In this document: positions 15,173 through 16,203 of the stretch, one piece after another
Position numbering within the stretch: the first letter of the stretch is position 1
Layout: each line of letters starts with the position of its first letter
Origin: Desulfobulbaceae bacterium
GTDB lineage: Bacteria > Desulfobacterota > Desulfobulbia > Desulfobulbales > Desulfobulbaceae
Assembly (NCBI GenBank): GCA_011322715.1
Contig: DRLX01000124.1
Coordinates: 1 to 16,203 of the forward strand
DNA: 16,203 nt
Direction: 5' to 3'
The notes under the pieces: model-generated
Seen by the model: the letters and a program-made list of their open reading frames with translations, nothing else
Database searches by the model: none
Told to the model about the DNA's origin: nothing
Translations under genes and position numbers: made by a program

Positions 15173-15997
15173 ATGGGAAGAAAAGCGCTTTGCGTTGGAA
15201 TAAACGAGTTTAAGAATTACCCGTCGGCAACCCTGCAGGGATGTGTCAACGATGCGCAGGCTATGTCCTCACTGCTGACCGGACTTACGGGCTTTGCCGA
15301 TGATGATATCAGCCTGCTTACCGATGTGGATGCAACCAAAGAAAATATCATGGGTGAATTGCAAACCATGGTGGACGAGGCCAGGGCAGGGAAACATAAC
15401 TACCTTGTTTTCAGCCTTTCCAGTCACGGTACCCAGGTTCCTGATTTGAGCGGTGATGAGCAAGACGCCGCCGATGAAGCCTTCTGTCCCCATGACCTTG
15501 CCCAGGCCGGAGAGGTCTGGGACCCGGAGTTCATCATCACTGATGATGAACTCCACGATCTGTTTGTGACCCTGCCGGAAAATGTGCTGCTTGAGGTCTT
15601 TCTTGACACCTGCCACAGCGGCACTGGTCTTAAGGCCATAGATATGCTTCTGACCCGCCGACCGCGTTACATGCCGCCGCCGTCACTGTTGGCCTTCAAG
15701 CAGGTTGAGGGAAAACAGTCTCGAGGTCTGGTCAGGAAGTTTATCCAGCAGCATCCAGTCCACCATATTCTCTGGACCGGGTGCCGGTCCGACCAGACCA
15801 GCGCCGACGCCCTGATTGACGGAGAATGGCATGGCGCCTTCACCTATTATTTCTGCAAGGAAATGTTGGACTGTGGCAATGCCCTTTCTCGAAAAGAGGT
15901 TTTACATAAGATACGGCAGGACCTGGTGGATGGTCATTATACCCAGGTGCCGCAATTGGAATGTGAGGCAACCGTACGAAACAGGCCGATGGGGTAA
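15173..15997 (+). CDS. Metacaspase-type C14 cysteine protease (prokaryotic caspase homologue)
   Basis: The 274-aa protein is a stand-alone caspase-fold p20 domain. KALCVGINEF opens the first strand, LQGCVNDA follows, SLSSHGT holds catalytic His85, and FLDTCHSGTG holds catalytic Cys147. The acidic GDEQDAADEAFCPHD stretch (D95, D98, D101) is the calcium- and S1-pocket region typical of metacaspases, which cleave after Arg or Lys rather than Asp. WTGCRSDQTSADAL and HGAFTYYF complete the fold. There is no signal peptide, membrane segment or fused sensor domain. AGGAGA is 7 nt before the ATG. It is 36 bp downstream of the C25 gene in the same operon. Programmed-death or processing functions are inferred from the family, not shown here. 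Confidence 0.9.
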   Translation: MGRKALCVGINEFKNYPSATLQGCVNDAQAMSSLLTGLTGFADDDISLLTDVDATKENIMGELQTMVDEARAGKHNYLVFSLSSHGTQVPDLSGDEQDAADEAFCPHDLAQAGEVWDPEFIITDDELHDLFVTLPENVLLEVFLDTCHSGTGLKAIDMLLTRRPRYMPPPSLLAFKQVEGKQSRGLVRKFIQQHPVHHILWTGCRSDQTSADALIDGEWHGAFTYYFCKEMLDCGNALSRKEVLHKIRQDLVDGHYTQVPQLECEATVRNRPMG

Positions 15998-16052
15998 AGC
16001 ATGGGGCAAAAGGACAGGAGCTCGATGAATTATCATAACTAAAGGAGTTGCT

Positions 16053-16118
16053 ATGAGGTGGAATATTGAAAAAAGCATGAGGATAAAAAGGAGAATAGCA
16101 ACAAATCCGAAATTATGA
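16053..16118 (+). CDS. Possible 21-aa small peptide downstream of metacaspase
   Basis: An ATG at 16053 with AAGGAG 6 nt upstream begins a basic 21-codon frame (MRWNIEKSMRIKRRIATNPK...). Its stop overlaps, in ATGA, a second 25-codon frame ending at 16192. A third frame at 16099-16203 is open to the edge and reads a cysteine-rich stretch (NVDCHYGEHGCRAGCGTNVA) but has no start codon. Only one can be a gene start; a frameshift joining the first and third is possible. Very uncertain. Confidence 0.25.
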   Translation: MRWNIEKSMRIKRRIATNPKL

Positions 16119-16203
16119 ACAGGTCCAGGTCGGCAATGTTGACTGCCATTATGGAGAACATGGTTGTCGAGCGGGTTGTGGAACCAATGTAGCTGCCGCC
16201 ATA

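Overview
The window looks like a chromosomal segment of an anaerobic, probably sulfate-reducing or sulfur-disproportionating bacterium of the Desulfobacterota (a Desulfobulbales-like relative is my best guess). This is inferred from the gene mix: a UPF0280 (ApbE-like) protein, a heterodisulfide-reductase-type HdrC/ferredoxin with an MvhD-type subunit and MetV (Wood-Ljungdahl or C1 electron-transfer genes), a TIGR04282/TIGR04283 glycosyltransferase pair, and a palindromic repeat of a kind I associate with such genomes. No rRNA, tRNA, CRISPR array or intact transposase was seen.

Positions 1-8015 are mostly housekeeping genes. A phosphomannomutase/phosphoglucomutase N-terminus runs off the left edge on the minus strand and is divergent from rmlA-rmlD (dTDP-rhamnose synthesis; rmlB and rmlC are not in view). 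Next come a minus-strand UPF0280 gene, two plus-strand glycosyltransferases, a minus-strand CvpA-family membrane protein, a plus-strand Sfp-type phosphopantetheinyl transferase overlapping mutM (fpg), and a convergent, divergent-type moeA. Several convergent genes overlap at their 3' ends.

Positions 8038-10000 hold a minus-strand redox operon: a four-cluster HdrC/ferredoxin protein, an MvhD-type iron-sulfur subunit and MetV. It has a good sigma70-like promoter (10061-10089) and a strong Rho-independent terminator (7993-8030). A MITE-like palindrome sits between the mvhD-like gene and metV. HdrA, HdrB and MetF are absent here. The terminator loop contains the first ATG of moeA, so the moeA start is doubtful.

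Positions 10226-16203 are the accessory part and the most interesting. A minus-strand operon of four genes (intracellular SNase-OB-fold nuclease, an anchored or secreted 117-aa protein, a multi-pass 167-aa membrane protein, an orphan 91-aa protein) diverges from a plus-strand pair of clan CD cysteine proteases: a signal-peptide-less gingipain-like C25 protease (748 aa) and a C14 metacaspase-type protease (274 aa). A 504-bp control region with a G-quadruplex-like motif, a perfect hairpin and direct repeats lies between them. I infer a regulated proteolysis, stress, cell-death or defence module linking two caspase-fold proteases to a nuclease and membrane proteins. That is a hypothesis from gene content and layout only.
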